Shown one piece after another: positions 49,594-59,421 of a stretch of 64,000 nt of DNA (positions are counted from its first letter, which is position 1; each line of letters begins with the position of its first letter). A program made the position numbers and the translations under genes. The DNA comes from Allobrachymonas chironomi DSM 19884. Lineage in GTDB: Bacteria; Pseudomonadota; Gammaproteobacteria; Burkholderiales; Burkholderiaceae_C. The notes beneath the pieces are model-generated. The model was given only the letters and a program-made list of their open reading frames with translations, did not search any database and was not told where the DNA came from. The stretch covers positions 62,001 through 126,000 of the forward strand of contig NZ_KB894766.1 of assembly GCF_000374625.1 (NCBI RefSeq). The letters run 5' to 3'.

Positions 49594-50913
49594 TCAGGCC
49601 GGCTGCGCCACCTTGCTGCGTTCTGCTTCGAAGGCGATCTGGCCATCCACCACGGTCGCACGCACGCGACCCTGCAGTTCGAAGCCCTGGAACGGCGTGA
49701 ACTTGCCCTGGCTGCGCAGCGCCTGCGGCGTCACCTGCCAGAGCTGCTCCGGATCCCAGATGCAGATATCGGCCATGCCGCCCACCACCAGTTGGCCGGC
49801 ACTGGCCGACAGCGTGCCGAGCGACTGGCCCAGCACCTGGGCAGAACGGTGGGTCACGGTAGCCAGCGTCTGCAACGGGCTCAGGCCGTCTTCTGCGGCC
49901 CACTTGAGCGCCAGTGCCAGCAGCAGTTCGACGCCGGTGGCACCGGGCGCGGCTTCGGCAAACGGCAGCACCTTGGCATCGGCCTCCATTGGCGTGTGGT
50001 CGCTGACCAGCGCATCGATCGTGCCATCGGCCAGACCGGCACGCAGCGCCGCACGGTCGGACGGCTGGCGCAGCGGCGGACACAGGCGCGCGCGGCTGTC
50101 GAAATAGCCGATATCGGCTTCGGCCAGATGCAGCGAGTTGATGCTGATGTCGCAGCTCAGCGGCAGGCCGGCCGCCTTGGCCTGACGCACCAGCTCCACG
50201 GCTGCCGCACTGGACAGGCGGCACAGGTGCACGCGCGCGCCGGTGACCTTCATCAGCTCGACGATGGTCATGATGGCAATGGTTTCGGCCAGCACCGGCA
50301 CGCCGGACAGGCCCATGCGCGTGGCCAGCGCACCGGCCGCGGCCACGCCGCCGCCAAGCCAGGCATCTTCGGGACGCAGCCAGACGGTATAGCCAAAGGT
50401 GGCGGCGTACTGGAAGGCACGCTGCAGCACCTGGGTGTTGCGCACCACCACATCGGCCTGCGAGAAGCCGACACAGCCGGACTCGGTCAGCGAAGCCATC
50501 TCGGTCAGCACCTCGCCCTGCAGGTTGCGCGTCAGCGCCCCCAGCGGAAAGACCCGGCTCTGGCGCAGGCGCGACGCGCGGAAGCGCAGCATCTCGACCA
50601 GGCCGGGCTCGTCCAGTACCGGATCGGTATCGGGCGGGCAGACCAGGCTGGTCACGCCGCCAGCCACGGCGGCAGCCAGTTCGCTTTCGAGCATGTGGGC
50701 ATGCTCCTGGCCGGGCTCGCGCAGGCGCACGCCCAGATCGACCAGCCCCGGCAACACCCAGCAGCCGCTGGCATCCAGGGTGCGCTGCGGCGCAAAGTCC
50801 TGCGGCAGGCGCCCGATCCCGATGATGCGACCGGAGGCAATGGCGATATCGGCCAGCTGGTCGGTTCCGTCTGCCGGGTTGAGGACCCGGCCACCCTGAA
50901 TGCGGATTTTCAT
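49594..50913 (-). CDS. Dihydroorotase-like PyrC' (apparently non-catalytic)
   Basis: A 439-residue amidohydrolase-fold protein of the type I dihydroorotase family. The first metal-binding motif, normally DxHxHxR-x-PG, reads 'LVDLGVRLREPGQEH', so both His are replaced (by Gly and Arg). The protein otherwise keeps the family fold ('VTSLVCPPDTDPVLDEP'; 'LVSDHTPMEADAK'). Directly downstream of pyrB, this is the arrangement of Pseudomonas PyrB-PyrC', where an inactive dihydroorotase is structurally required for aspartate transcarbamoylase. An active dihydroorotase should be encoded elsewhere. Confidence 0.9.
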   Translation of the reverse strand: MKIRIQGGRVLNPADGTDQLADIAIASGRIIGIGRLPQDFAPQRTLDASGCWVLPGLVDLGVRLREPGQEHAHMLESELAAAVAGGVTSLVCPPDTDPVLDEPGLVEMLRFRASRLRQSRVFPLGALTRNLQGEVLTEMASLTESGCVGFSQADVVVRNTQVLQRAFQYAATFGYTVWLRPEDAWLGGGVAAAGALATRMGLSGVPVLAETIAIMTIVELMKVTGARVHLCRLSSAAAVELVRQAKAAGLPLSCDISINSLHLAEADIGYFDSRARLCPPLRQPSDRAALRAGLADGTIDALVSDHTPMEADAKVLPFAEAAPGATGVELLLALALKWAAEDGLSPLQTLATVTHRSAQVLGQSLGTLSASAGQLVVGGMADICIWDPEQLWQVTPQALRSQGKFTPFQGFELQGRVRATVVDGQIAFEAERSKVAQPA

Positions 50914-50925
50914 GCGTTGTCTCTC

Positions 50926-51888
50926 TCAGGCGTCATGGCTGGCGACGATGCTCATCACGGCCATGCGCACGGCAATACCGAAAGTCACCTGCGGCAGGAT
51001 CACGCTTTGCGCGCCATCGACCACGGCAGAATCGATTTCCACGCCGCGGTTGATCGGGCCCGGGTGCATCACGATGGCATCGGGCTTGGCGCGCAGCAGT
51101 TTCTCGTGCGTCAGGCCGAAACTGTGGAAGTATTCCTGGCTGCTGGGCAGCAGCGCACCGCTCATGCGCTCGTTCTGCAGGCGCAGCATGATGACCACGT
51201 CACAGTCGCGGATACCCTCTTCCAGCTCATGGAAGACCTGCACGCCCAGCTGGGCAAAGCTGGCCGGCACCAGGGTCTTCGGGCCGACCACACGCACCTC
51301 GGGGCAACCGAGCGTGGTCAGCGCATGGATGTCGCTGCGCGCCACGCGCGAGTGCAGCACGTCGCCGACGATGGCCACGCGCAGGTTGGTGAAATCGCCC
51401 TTGTAGTGGCGGATCGTGTACATGTCGAGCAGGCCCTGCGTCGGGTGCGCGTGGCGGCCGTCACCGGCGTTGACCACGTGCACGTGCGGTGCCACATTCT
51501 GCGCGATCAGATAAGGCGCGCCGCTTTCGCTGTGGCGCACCACGAAGATGTCGGCCGCCATCGCGCTCAGGTTGGCGATGGTGTCGAGCAGCGACTCGCC
51601 CTTGCTGGCCGACGAACGCGCGATATCGAGGTTGAACACGTCGGCACTCAGGCGCTTGGCCGCGATCTCGAAAGTGGTGCGGGTACGCGTGCTGTTCTCG
51701 AAGAACAGGTTGAACACGCTCTTGCCACGCAGCAGCGGCACCTTCTTGACCTCGCGGTCGTTGATGCTGACGAACTGCGCTGCCGTATCGAGAATGTGTG
51801 TGAGGTGCTCGCGCGACAACCCTTCGGTGGACAGCAGGTGGATCAGTTCACCGTGGCTGTTGAGCTGGGGATTCTTGGAGAGGAACAT
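50926..51888 (-). CDS. pyrB: PyrB, aspartate carbamoyltransferase
   Basis: A 320-residue enzyme joining carbamoyl phosphate and aspartate in pyrimidine synthesis. The carbamoyl-phosphate loop is '[19 protein letters not shown]'. Further active-site segments are '[20 protein letters not shown]' and '[13 protein letters not shown]'. The ATG at 51886-51888 (MFLSKNPQL) is chosen; upstream in-frame codons run into the pyrR region. The pseudo-dihydroorotase follows 12 bp downstream, and the two proteins probably assemble together. Confidence 0.95.
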   Translation of the reverse strand: MFLSKNPQLNSHGELIHLLSTEGLSREHLTHILDTAAQFVSINDREVKKVPLLRGKSVFNLFFENSTRTRTTFEIAAKRLSADVFNLDIARSSASKGESLLDTIANLSAMAADIFVVRHSESGAPYLIAQNVAPHVHVVNAGDGRHAHPTQGLLDMYTIRHYKGDFTNLRVAIVGDVLHSRVARSDIHALTTLGCPEVRVVGPKTLVPASFAQLGVQVFHELEEGIRDCDVVIMLRLQNERMSGALLPSSQEYFHSFGLTHEKLLRAKPDAIVMHPGPINRGVEIDSAVVDGAQSVILPQVTFGIAVRMAVMSIVASHDA

Positions 51889-51917
51889 GGAGGCTTTCCC
51901 GGAACAAGAAAGGAAAA

Positions 51918-52439
51918 TCAGGACTTGCTGGGCTTGAGACGGAAGCTGAAGCTGCCGTCGCTGGCACGCAGCAGCGCCAGCGACTGGGTCGGCGGCAGCA
52001 GCAGGCGCGCGGCCGCGATATCGGCATCGACCGGCAGCTGGCGGCCACCGCGATCCACCAGCACCGCCAGGCGCACGCTGGCCGGACGGCCGTAATCGAA
52101 AATTTCGTTGAGCGCCGCGCGGATGGTACGGCCGGTGTAGAGCACGTCGTCCAGCAGCAGGATGTGCGCGCCTTCCACCTCGAACGGCAGCTGGGTCTGC
52201 GCCGTCACGGCCAGGCCACGCTTGGCAAAGTCGTCGCGGTGCATGGCGGTGGAAATGGTGCCCACGGCATCCAGCCCCCACTGCTGCTGCAGGCGCTCCA
52301 CCATCCAGGCACCGCCGGAGGTAATGCCGGCGAGCTTCAGCTCGGGGGTACGGATGCGTTCGATTTGCTGGCTCAGGGTCTGGAACAGGGCTTCGGCGTC
52401 CAGCATCAGGGCGCCACTGGCGGGTGTGGTGTCGGTCAT
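51918..52439 (-). CDS. pyrR: PyrR, pyrimidine regulator / uracil phosphoribosyltransferase
   Basis: A 173-residue protein of the PyrR family, which binds UMP/PRPP and in Gram-positives attenuates pyr transcription; in betaproteobacteria it precedes pyrB and may act as UPRTase or regulator. The PRPP-binding motif is '[20 protein letters not shown]'. An N-terminal '[20 protein letters not shown]' completes the fold. It overlaps ruvX by 4 bp and lies 29 bp before pyrB. Confidence 0.93.
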   Translation of the reverse strand: MTDTTPASGALMLDAEALFQTLSQQIERIRTPELKLAGITSGGAWMVERLQQQWGLDAVGTISTAMHRDDFAKRGLAVTAQTQLPFEVEGAHILLLDDVLYTGRTIRAALNEIFDYGRPASVRLAVLVDRGGRQLPVDADIAAARLLLPPTQSLALLRASDGSFSFRLKPSKS

Positions 52440-52876
52440 GGGATCGGGTTCAGGAATTGTTCAAGAATGATACAGGCTGCGGCGGCATCGGCATCGGCGG
52501 CCCCGCGGGAAAGCGCCTCCGTGGTGGTGTAACGCTCGTCCACGGTAAACACCGGCAGCTTGAAACGCGTGGCCAGCTGCTTGCCGAAGGCGATCGCCTT
52601 TTTCGTGTTCTGGTGCGCGGCGCCATCCGGATGCCAGGGAATGCCCAGCACCAGCGCCTCGGGCTGCCACTCCTGCAACACCGCGGCAACCGCGGCAAAG
52701 CGCTCATCGCCCTGTGCCGTGATGCTTTTGCACGGACTGGCCGTGCCCAGGATGCGGTTGCCCACGGCAATACCGGTACGCTTCTTGCCATAATCCAGCG
52801 CCAGAAAGCTCTGGTAGCGCTCGGGTGGCACCGCCGGCGGCTGGCCGGGCTGCTGGAACAGGTCTTCGGGCTGCAT
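52436..52876 (-). CDS. ruvX: RuvX/YqgF, putative Holliday-junction resolvase / pre-16S nuclease
   Basis: A 146-residue RNase H-fold nuclease. The first catalytic Asp is in '[20 protein letters not shown]'. The later acidic residues are in '[13 protein letters not shown]' and '[15 protein letters not shown]'. In E. coli YqgF processes the 16S rRNA 5' end. The gene overlaps yqgE at one base (TGATG) and pyrR by four, so yqgE-ruvX-pyrR are tightly coupled. Confidence 0.93.
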   Translation of the reverse strand: MQPEDLFQQPGQPPAVPPERYQSFLALDYGKKRTGIAVGNRILGTASPCKSITAQGDERFAAVAAVLQEWQPEALVLGIPWHPDGAAHQNTKKAIAFGKQLATRFKLPVFTVDERYTTTEALSRGAADADAAAACIILEQFLNPIP

Positions 52877-53475
52877 CAGGCGCTCCCGGCAGCGCTGGAC
52901 AGCATCCAGGACTGGATGCCGAGCAGGGCCAACGCGCGGTCGTAGCGCTGTTCCAGCGGCGTATCGAACAGCACGTCGGCGCTGGCCGCCACGGTCAGCC
53001 AGCTGTTGCGCAGCAGTTCGTCCTCCAGCTGGCCGCCATCCCAGGCGGCATAGCCGAGCGTGAACAGCAGTTGCGGCGGACCGCCGCCTTCGGCCATGTC
53101 CTGCAGGATGTCACGCGAGGTGGTGACCTGCAGGCCGTCTGGCAGGCTCAGGCTGGAGGTGTAGCGCGAGAGTGTACTGTCGGGATCCTCGAGCCGGTGG
53201 TGCAGCACGAAGCCGCGCTCGGGTTGTACCGGACCGCCCCACAGCACGGCAGAGCCGGCCAGATCAGGGCGATGCAGCGGCAGGCCCATGGTGTCGAACA
53301 GATCGTCCAGCAGCACCCCGTCGGCCGTCTTGTTGATGCACAGGCCGAGGCTGCCCTCGGGTCCGTGTTCGCAGATATAGACCACGCTGCCAGCGAAGGC
53401 ATCATCCTCCATGCCCGGCATCGCGATCAGGAAATGCTGTGCCAATTGCAGAGCTGGTGCAGAATCTGTAGCCAT
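52876..53475 (-). CDS. yqgE: YqgE/AlgH family protein (DUF179)
   Basis: A 199-residue cytoplasmic protein of the YqgE/AlgH family, of undefined function. The start 'LQLAQHFLIAMPGMEDDAFA' and 'SVVYICEHGPEGSLGLCINK' are family hallmarks; 'WGGPVQPERGFVLHH' and 'LFTLGYAAWDGGQLEDEL' follow. Slightly longer than E. coli YqgE (187) at the C-terminus. It is the first gene of the yqgE-ruvX-pyrR-pyrB-pyrC'-plsC block and is divergent from the photolyase gene across about 48 bp. Confidence 0.93.
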   Translation of the reverse strand: MATDSAPALQLAQHFLIAMPGMEDDAFAGSVVYICEHGPEGSLGLCINKTADGVLLDDLFDTMGLPLHRPDLAGSAVLWGGPVQPERGFVLHHRLEDPDSTLSRYTSSLSLPDGLQVTTSRDILQDMAEGGGPPQLLFTLGYAAWDGGQLEDELLRNSWLTVAASADVLFDTPLEQRYDRALALLGIQSWMLSSAAGSA

Positions 53476-53523
53476 GTCCCGATTCTAGAGGTTTCACGCT
53501 CCGGCGACACCCTTTTGCAGCGC

Positions 53524-55038
53524 ATGACCCCGATCCCCGCCCAACCCGAATTCGACTCCGGCCTGATGTGGTTCCGCCGCGATCTGCGCTGCCACGACAA
53601 CCCTGCGCTGTGGCTGGCGCTGCGCAGCTGCCGCAAGGTCTATTGCGTCTTCACCTGGGACAGCGACATGCTGGATCCGCTGCCGCGCTCCGACCGGCGC
53701 GTCGAGTTCATCCACCACAGCCTGGACGAGCTGGACAGTCAGCTGCGCCGGCTGGCACAGATCCACCATGTGCCCGATGCCGAACACGCCGGCCTGATCT
53801 TCCTGCGGGGCCGCGCCCAGGTGCTGCTGCCCGAACTGGCCTACAGCCTGGGCGTACAAGCCGTGTTTGCCAACCACGACGAGGAGCCGGCCACCATGGC
53901 ACGCGACAACCAGGTGCGCGGCGGCCTGTCGGATCGCGGCATCTCGCTGCGCACCTGCAAGGACCACGTGATCTTTGGCCGCGACGAGCTGCTCACGGCC
54001 AACCAGACGCCTTTCACCAGCTTTGCGCCTTACCTGGAACACTGGCTGGCCCGGCTCACGCCCTGGTATCTGTCCAGCTACCCGAGTTCGCAATACAGCC
54101 AGCGGCTGACGGCACGACCACCGGCCTGGCGGCAAGCGCCGCCGACACTGGAAGCGCTGGGTTTTCATGCCACCAACCTGGATGACCTGGCCATCCATCC
54201 CGGCACCAGCGGCGCCCATCGCCAATGGGAGGAGTTCATGCACCGCATGCAGGACTTTCCGCTGCGACGCCAGTTTCCGGCCGTGCGCGGCCCGAGCTAC
54301 CTGGGCGTACACCTGCGCTTTGGCACGCTCAGCATCCGCGAAGCCGCACGCAGTGCCCGCGAACGCCAGCTGCAGGGCGATACCGGTGCCGGCGCCTGGC
54401 TGGCCCAGTTGGCGCAGCGCGACTACTGTCTCCAGCTGCTCTACCACCTGCCGCAGCTGACCGACAAGGCCTTCCACCCCGAGCTTGACCGCCTGCCCTG
54501 GGACCATGGTCCGCACGGCAAGAAGCTGTTCCAGGCCTGGTGCGAAGGCCGGACCGGCTACCCGCTGGTCGATGCCGCCATGCGCCAGCTGCAGCAAAGC
54601 GGCTATATGCACCACCAGCTGCGCGTGCTGACGGCCAACTTCCTGACGCGCCACCTGAACGTGGACTGGCGCTGGGGGCTGCGCCATTTCGATACCTATC
54701 TCAACGATGCCGAACTGGCCAGCAACCTGCTGGGCTGGCAGTGGGCCGCCGGTGTCGGGCCGGACGCCCTGCCCTGGTTCCGCATTCTCGATCCGGTACG
54801 ACAGAGCCAGCAGCTGGATCCGCAGGGCAAATTCATCCGGCGCTACCTGCCGGAACTGGCTGCGCTGTCTGATGAAGACCTGCATGCTCCCTGGGAAACC
54901 GGGCCGCTGGAACTGGAAGCCGCCGGCGTGATTCTGGGCAACAGCTACCCGAAGCCGATCGTCGAGCTGAAGGCCTCGCGCCGTGCCGCGCTGGAGCGGC
55001 GTGCCAGCCTGCGTGGCTCGCGCGCACCCAGGCGCTGA
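53524..55038 (+). CDS. Deoxyribodipyrimidine photolyase (PhrB class I)
   Basis: A 504-residue light-driven flavoenzyme that splits cyclobutane pyrimidine dimers. The N-terminal antenna domain begins 'GLMWFRRDLRCHDNPALWLA'. The FAD domain includes 'GYPLVDAAMRQLQQSGYMHH' and 'VDWRWGLRHFDTYLNDAELA', then 'NLLGWQWAAGVGPDALPWFR'. The Asn-x5-Trp-Gln segment matches class I photolyases. The ATG at 53524 lies just inside the short gap to divergent yqgE. The C-terminal ~15 residues are Arg-rich. Convergent with the PilL-like gene, 4 bp away. Confidence 0.93.
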   Translation: MTPIPAQPEFDSGLMWFRRDLRCHDNPALWLALRSCRKVYCVFTWDSDMLDPLPRSDRRVEFIHHSLDELDSQLRRLAQIHHVPDAEHAGLIFLRGRAQVLLPELAYSLGVQAVFANHDEEPATMARDNQVRGGLSDRGISLRTCKDHVIFGRDELLTANQTPFTSFAPYLEHWLARLTPWYLSSYPSSQYSQRLTARPPAWRQAPPTLEALGFHATNLDDLAIHPGTSGAHRQWEEFMHRMQDFPLRRQFPAVRGPSYLGVHLRFGTLSIREAARSARERQLQGDTGAGAWLAQLAQRDYCLQLLYHLPQLTDKAFHPELDRLPWDHGPHGKKLFQAWCEGRTGYPLVDAAMRQLQQSGYMHHQLRVLTANFLTRHLNVDWRWGLRHFDTYLNDAELASNLLGWQWAAGVGPDALPWFRILDPVRQSQQLDPQGKFIRRYLPELAALSDEDLHAPWETGPLELEAAGVILGNSYPKPIVELKASRRAALERRASLRGSRAPRR

Positions 55039-55041
55039 CGT

Positions 55042-56853
55042 TCAGGCCGCCGACGCCAGCGGCTGCAAGGCGGTATCGATGGCCGCGACGGCCAGTTGCA
55101 GCTCCGCCAGCCATCCGGCCTGTCCCTGCCCGGTGGCACGCACCAGGCTGCAGGCGCCCATGGCCTGCCGGATCGCGGCCTGCAGCGCGCCGTCCTCCAG
55201 CTGCTGGGCAACATCAAGCTGGGACTGCAGCAGGCGCAGGCATTCGGCGCCGGCCCCTTCGTTGTCCGGACGCGCCTGCCAGTGGCGCAGTACCGCCTGC
55301 AGCTGGATCTGGCGATCGCGCACCTCGTCCAGCAACACCTGACGCAGCACGGTGGCCCGGGCCTGCCGACGCTGTTCCGGTACGGCGGGCGCATGCACGG
55401 TCAGCGTGGGCGCAGCCGCGGCTTCCGGCGCCGACAGTTGCACCAGGCTGGGCCATTCCACCAGCGGCAGCACGGTGCGCGCATGGCGGCTCGGCACCGC
55501 CAGCGCGGCCAGTTCGCGCAGCAACGCCGGCGGCAAGGGGCGTGACAGACCGGCAGCAAACTGATGCAGCCCGAGGCGCAGCACCTCGACACCGCTGCGC
55601 AAGGTGTGCAAGCCCTGGCCGCTGACCGAGCGGCGGCAGCGCACGCCATGCAACGCCCGCTCCATGCCATGCGCCAGCGTGGCCAGCTCCTGCAGCCCGA
55701 CGGCCGCCGCGCCCGAAGCCAGCTGTTCGGCCAGGCCAATCGCCGCCTCGGGGAAGGCACTGCCAGGCTCGAGTGCCCATTCCTGCAGCGTCACCAGCAG
55801 CTGGCGCGACCAGTCATCGGCATCCTGCAGAAAACAGTTGTACAGATGAATCGGCAGGCGCTGTTCGCCACTGCCGCGCAGCTCGTCGGCTGGCAGGCAG
55901 GCCGCCAGCTTCTGCAGCCAGGCACGCTGCGGCGTGATGTCCACCTGCACCACCACCGGCTCCTGCTGCAGCGGCAGCACGCCATAGTGCGATGCCAGCG
56001 CACGCGCCAGCGTGGCACTGCTGCCGGGTGGCAGGCGCGCCATGCCATCGTGCAGCAGGTACAGCATCATGCCGGCCAGCCGGTGCCGTACCGCCTCGTC
56101 ATCGGGCTGACCCTGCTCCAGCCGCGTCTGGCGCGTGACCACGCCGGCCAGCAGGCGGCGCGCAAACAGGTCCCAGGGCAGCACGGCCAGCGCCAGCAGC
56201 TGCGTCACGCCGGCCAGCAGCTGCCAGAAGGCGCGTGCGGACTCGGGCTGATCGCCCTGCTGCATGCGCGCGCCGGCCAGCGCGAACAGTTCGCGCGTGC
56301 CACTGCCGCCATGGCTGCGGAACAGGCGCAGCACGGTCTCGTACAAATCGGGTTCGAGGCGGTCGTTGTCCTGCCCGACCGGAGCCAGATCCAGCCACTG
56401 CCAATCGGTACGGCTCATGGCCCAGAGGTCGGACGCCTCGATGCGGCGCAGACCGGCCAGATCAGCCAGCAGCCGGTAGCTGGACAGCAGCTCGCGCGCG
56501 TCCTCGTAGGCAGCCGGAGCATCGGCAGCATGCCATTCCAGATAACCGCGCAGCGCATCGGTCGCCACCTGCAGCAGGCCGACTGCCTGCGCACCGCCAT
56601 CGGGCTGGCGCGGCGCGCCAACCGCGGCCAGTGCCAGCGTCAGCGCATACCAGGAAGACGCCGGGCGCTGCTGCTGTGCCAGGCTGACCGCCAGCTGGCG
56701 GAACTGCTGTGTCAGCTGCTCCCAGTGCACTTCCGCCGGTGACGCCTGCAACAGCGCCAGCGCGGCATCCAGCGCCGGCAGGCTGGGCGGTTCGGGCCAG
56801 GCAGCCAGGGCGGGCAGCCGTTCAGGCTGGGCAGACAAGGGGCCGGCACTCAT
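55042..56853 (-). CDS. Kinase-less PilL/ChpA-like protein
   Basis: A 603-residue, Ala/Leu-rich helical protein. Residues ~95-260 resemble the region between the N-terminal Hpt modules of betaproteobacterial PilL/ChpA hybrid kinases: 'LADLAGLRRIEASDLWAMSR' and 'ESARAFWQLLAGVTQLLALA'. The C-terminal half holds bundles like degenerate Hpt domains, but with no phospho-acceptor His motif. No CheW, HATPase or receiver domain follows; those parts of the usual ~2000-residue protein are absent. It begins 18 bp after rubredoxin, a gene that in Burkholderiales often precedes pilGHIJL, but pilG, H, I and J are missing. Recognition is from memory; function unknown. Confidence 0.6.
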   Translation of the reverse strand: MSAGPLSAQPERLPALAAWPEPPSLPALDAALALLQASPAEVHWEQLTQQFRQLAVSLAQQQRPASSWYALTLALAAVGAPRQPDGGAQAVGLLQVATDALRGYLEWHAADAPAAYEDARELLSSYRLLADLAGLRRIEASDLWAMSRTDWQWLDLAPVGQDNDRLEPDLYETVLRLFRSHGGSGTRELFALAGARMQQGDQPESARAFWQLLAGVTQLLALAVLPWDLFARRLLAGVVTRQTRLEQGQPDDEAVRHRLAGMMLYLLHDGMARLPPGSSATLARALASHYGVLPLQQEPVVVQVDITPQRAWLQKLAACLPADELRGSGEQRLPIHLYNCFLQDADDWSRQLLVTLQEWALEPGSAFPEAAIGLAEQLASGAAAVGLQELATLAHGMERALHGVRCRRSVSGQGLHTLRSGVEVLRLGLHQFAAGLSRPLPPALLRELAALAVPSRHARTVLPLVEWPSLVQLSAPEAAAAPTLTVHAPAVPEQRRQARATVLRQVLLDEVRDRQIQLQAVLRHWQARPDNEGAGAECLRLLQSQLDVAQQLEDGALQAAIRQAMGACSLVRATGQGQAGWLAELQLAVAAIDTALQPLASAA

Positions 56854-56871
56854 GTCAGGGTCGCGACCGGA

Positions 56872-57045
56872 TCAGAAGACGGCCATCTGGAAATCGGCCT
56901 TGCCACCATCGCACTCGGGGCATTTCCAGTCATCCGGCACATCTTCCCAGCGCGTGCCGGCGGGGATGCCGTGTTCGGGATCGCCCACGGCTTCATCGTA
57001 AATCCAGCCACAGATCAGACACATCCAGGTCTTGGGTTCGGCCAC
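56872..57045 (-). CDS. Rubredoxin
   Basis: A 57-residue one-iron electron carrier. Two CxxC pairs bind the iron: 'WMCLICGWIYDEAVGDPEHG' and 'DDWKCPECDGGKADF'. It starts with GTG (57043-57045), preceded by a GGAG-type SD; an ATG a few bases upstream is in another frame. The 'GIPAGTRWEDVP' loop is typical. It lies upstream of the PilL-like gene on the same strand and is divergent from hemL, as in many betaproteobacteria. Confidence 0.93.
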   Translation of the reverse strand: MAEPKTWMCLICGWIYDEAVGDPEHGIPAGTRWEDVPDDWKCPECDGGKADFQMAVF

Positions 57046-57241
57046 ACCATTCTCCAGTTCGTTTGTTCTTGCAATGGAATCGATTCTATCCAGTCTGACA
57101 AGTTACATGGGCTATCTGTTGCATGTACGGTCATGCACTGACTTTTTTACAGGGGCGCGGTAAACTTGCGGATTGGGCCGGAGATTGTCCTGGCAGCACA
57201 ACAGGTGCTGCCGGCCGCGCCCTGTCAGCCGAGTCAAACGC

Positions 57242-58537
<1,296 letters not shown>

Positions 58538-58551
58538 ACGGCAAACCCATC

Positions 58552-59421
58552 ATGTCCTTCCTGAAAATCCTGTTTTCCGGCAGCGTGCTGGCCCTCAACA
58601 CGCTGCTGGTGAGCCTGCTGATGCTGCCCTGGGCCTTGCTCAAGCTGCTGCTGCCCTTCACCGGCGTGCGCAAGCTCTGCGACCGCATGCTGGCGGCCAC
58701 CGCCGCGCTCTGGATCAGCGTCAATGACTGGTGGGTGCGCGTGGTCAACGGCGGCCGCATCGAGGTCAGCGGCATCGAATCGCTGGACCCGCGCGGCTGG
58801 TACCTGGTGCTGTGCAACCACCAGAGCTGGGTCGACATCATCGCCATGCAGCAGGTGTTCAATGGCCGCATTCCCTTCCTCAAGTTCTTCATCAAGCACG
58901 AGCTGATCTACGTGCCGGTGATCGGCCTGTCCTGGTGGGCACTCGACTTTCCCTTCATGCGCCGCCGTGCCGACACGGTGGAGCAGGATCTGGAAGCCGC
59001 CCGCAAGGCCTGCGAAAAATTCCGCCAGACACCCACCTCGGTGATGAACTTCCTGGAAGGCACGCGCTTTTCGCCGGAAACGCATGCCGAACAGAAATCG
59101 CCCTACCGCCACCTGCTCAAGCCCAAGGGCGCCGGCATTGGCGTGGTGCTGGAGCATCTGGCCGACAAGTTCACCCAGGTGCTGGACGTGACGATCGCCT
59201 ATCCCGATGGCGTACCCAGCTTTATCGACGTGATGGCCGGCCGCATGGGCCGTGTGCAGTTGCATGTGCGCGCCCTGCCGGTACCCGACACGCTGCAGCC
59301 ACCAGCAGGCCAGTCGCTGTCGCCCATGGCGGTGCAGCGCTGGGTGATGCAGCTGTGGAAGCAGAAGGATGCCCAGCTGGAGCGCATGCTGCATCCCGGT
59401 GCCGACCAGCCTGTGGCCTGA
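58552..59421 (+). CDS. YihG-like inner-membrane acyltransferase
   Basis: A 289-residue membrane acyltransferase of the PlsC superfamily, resembling YihG-type 1-acylglycerol-3-phosphate acyltransferases. Residues 1-45 contain two hydrophobic segments. The catalytic H-x4-D is in 'LCNHQSWVDIIAMQQVF' and the second motif in 'NFLEGTRFSPETHAEQKSP'. It starts 14 bp after hemL and ends directly against the next gene (its TGA is followed immediately by the ATG at 59422). Confidence 0.9.
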   Translation: MSFLKILFSGSVLALNTLLVSLLMLPWALLKLLLPFTGVRKLCDRMLAATAALWISVNDWWVRVVNGGRIEVSGIESLDPRGWYLVLCNHQSWVDIIAMQQVFNGRIPFLKFFIKHELIYVPVIGLSWWALDFPFMRRRADTVEQDLEAARKACEKFRQTPTSVMNFLEGTRFSPETHAEQKSPYRHLLKPKGAGIGVVLEHLADKFTQVLDVTIAYPDGVPSFIDVMAGRMGRVQLHVRALPVPDTLQPPAGQSLSPMAVQRWVMQLWKQKDAQLERMLHPGADQPVA

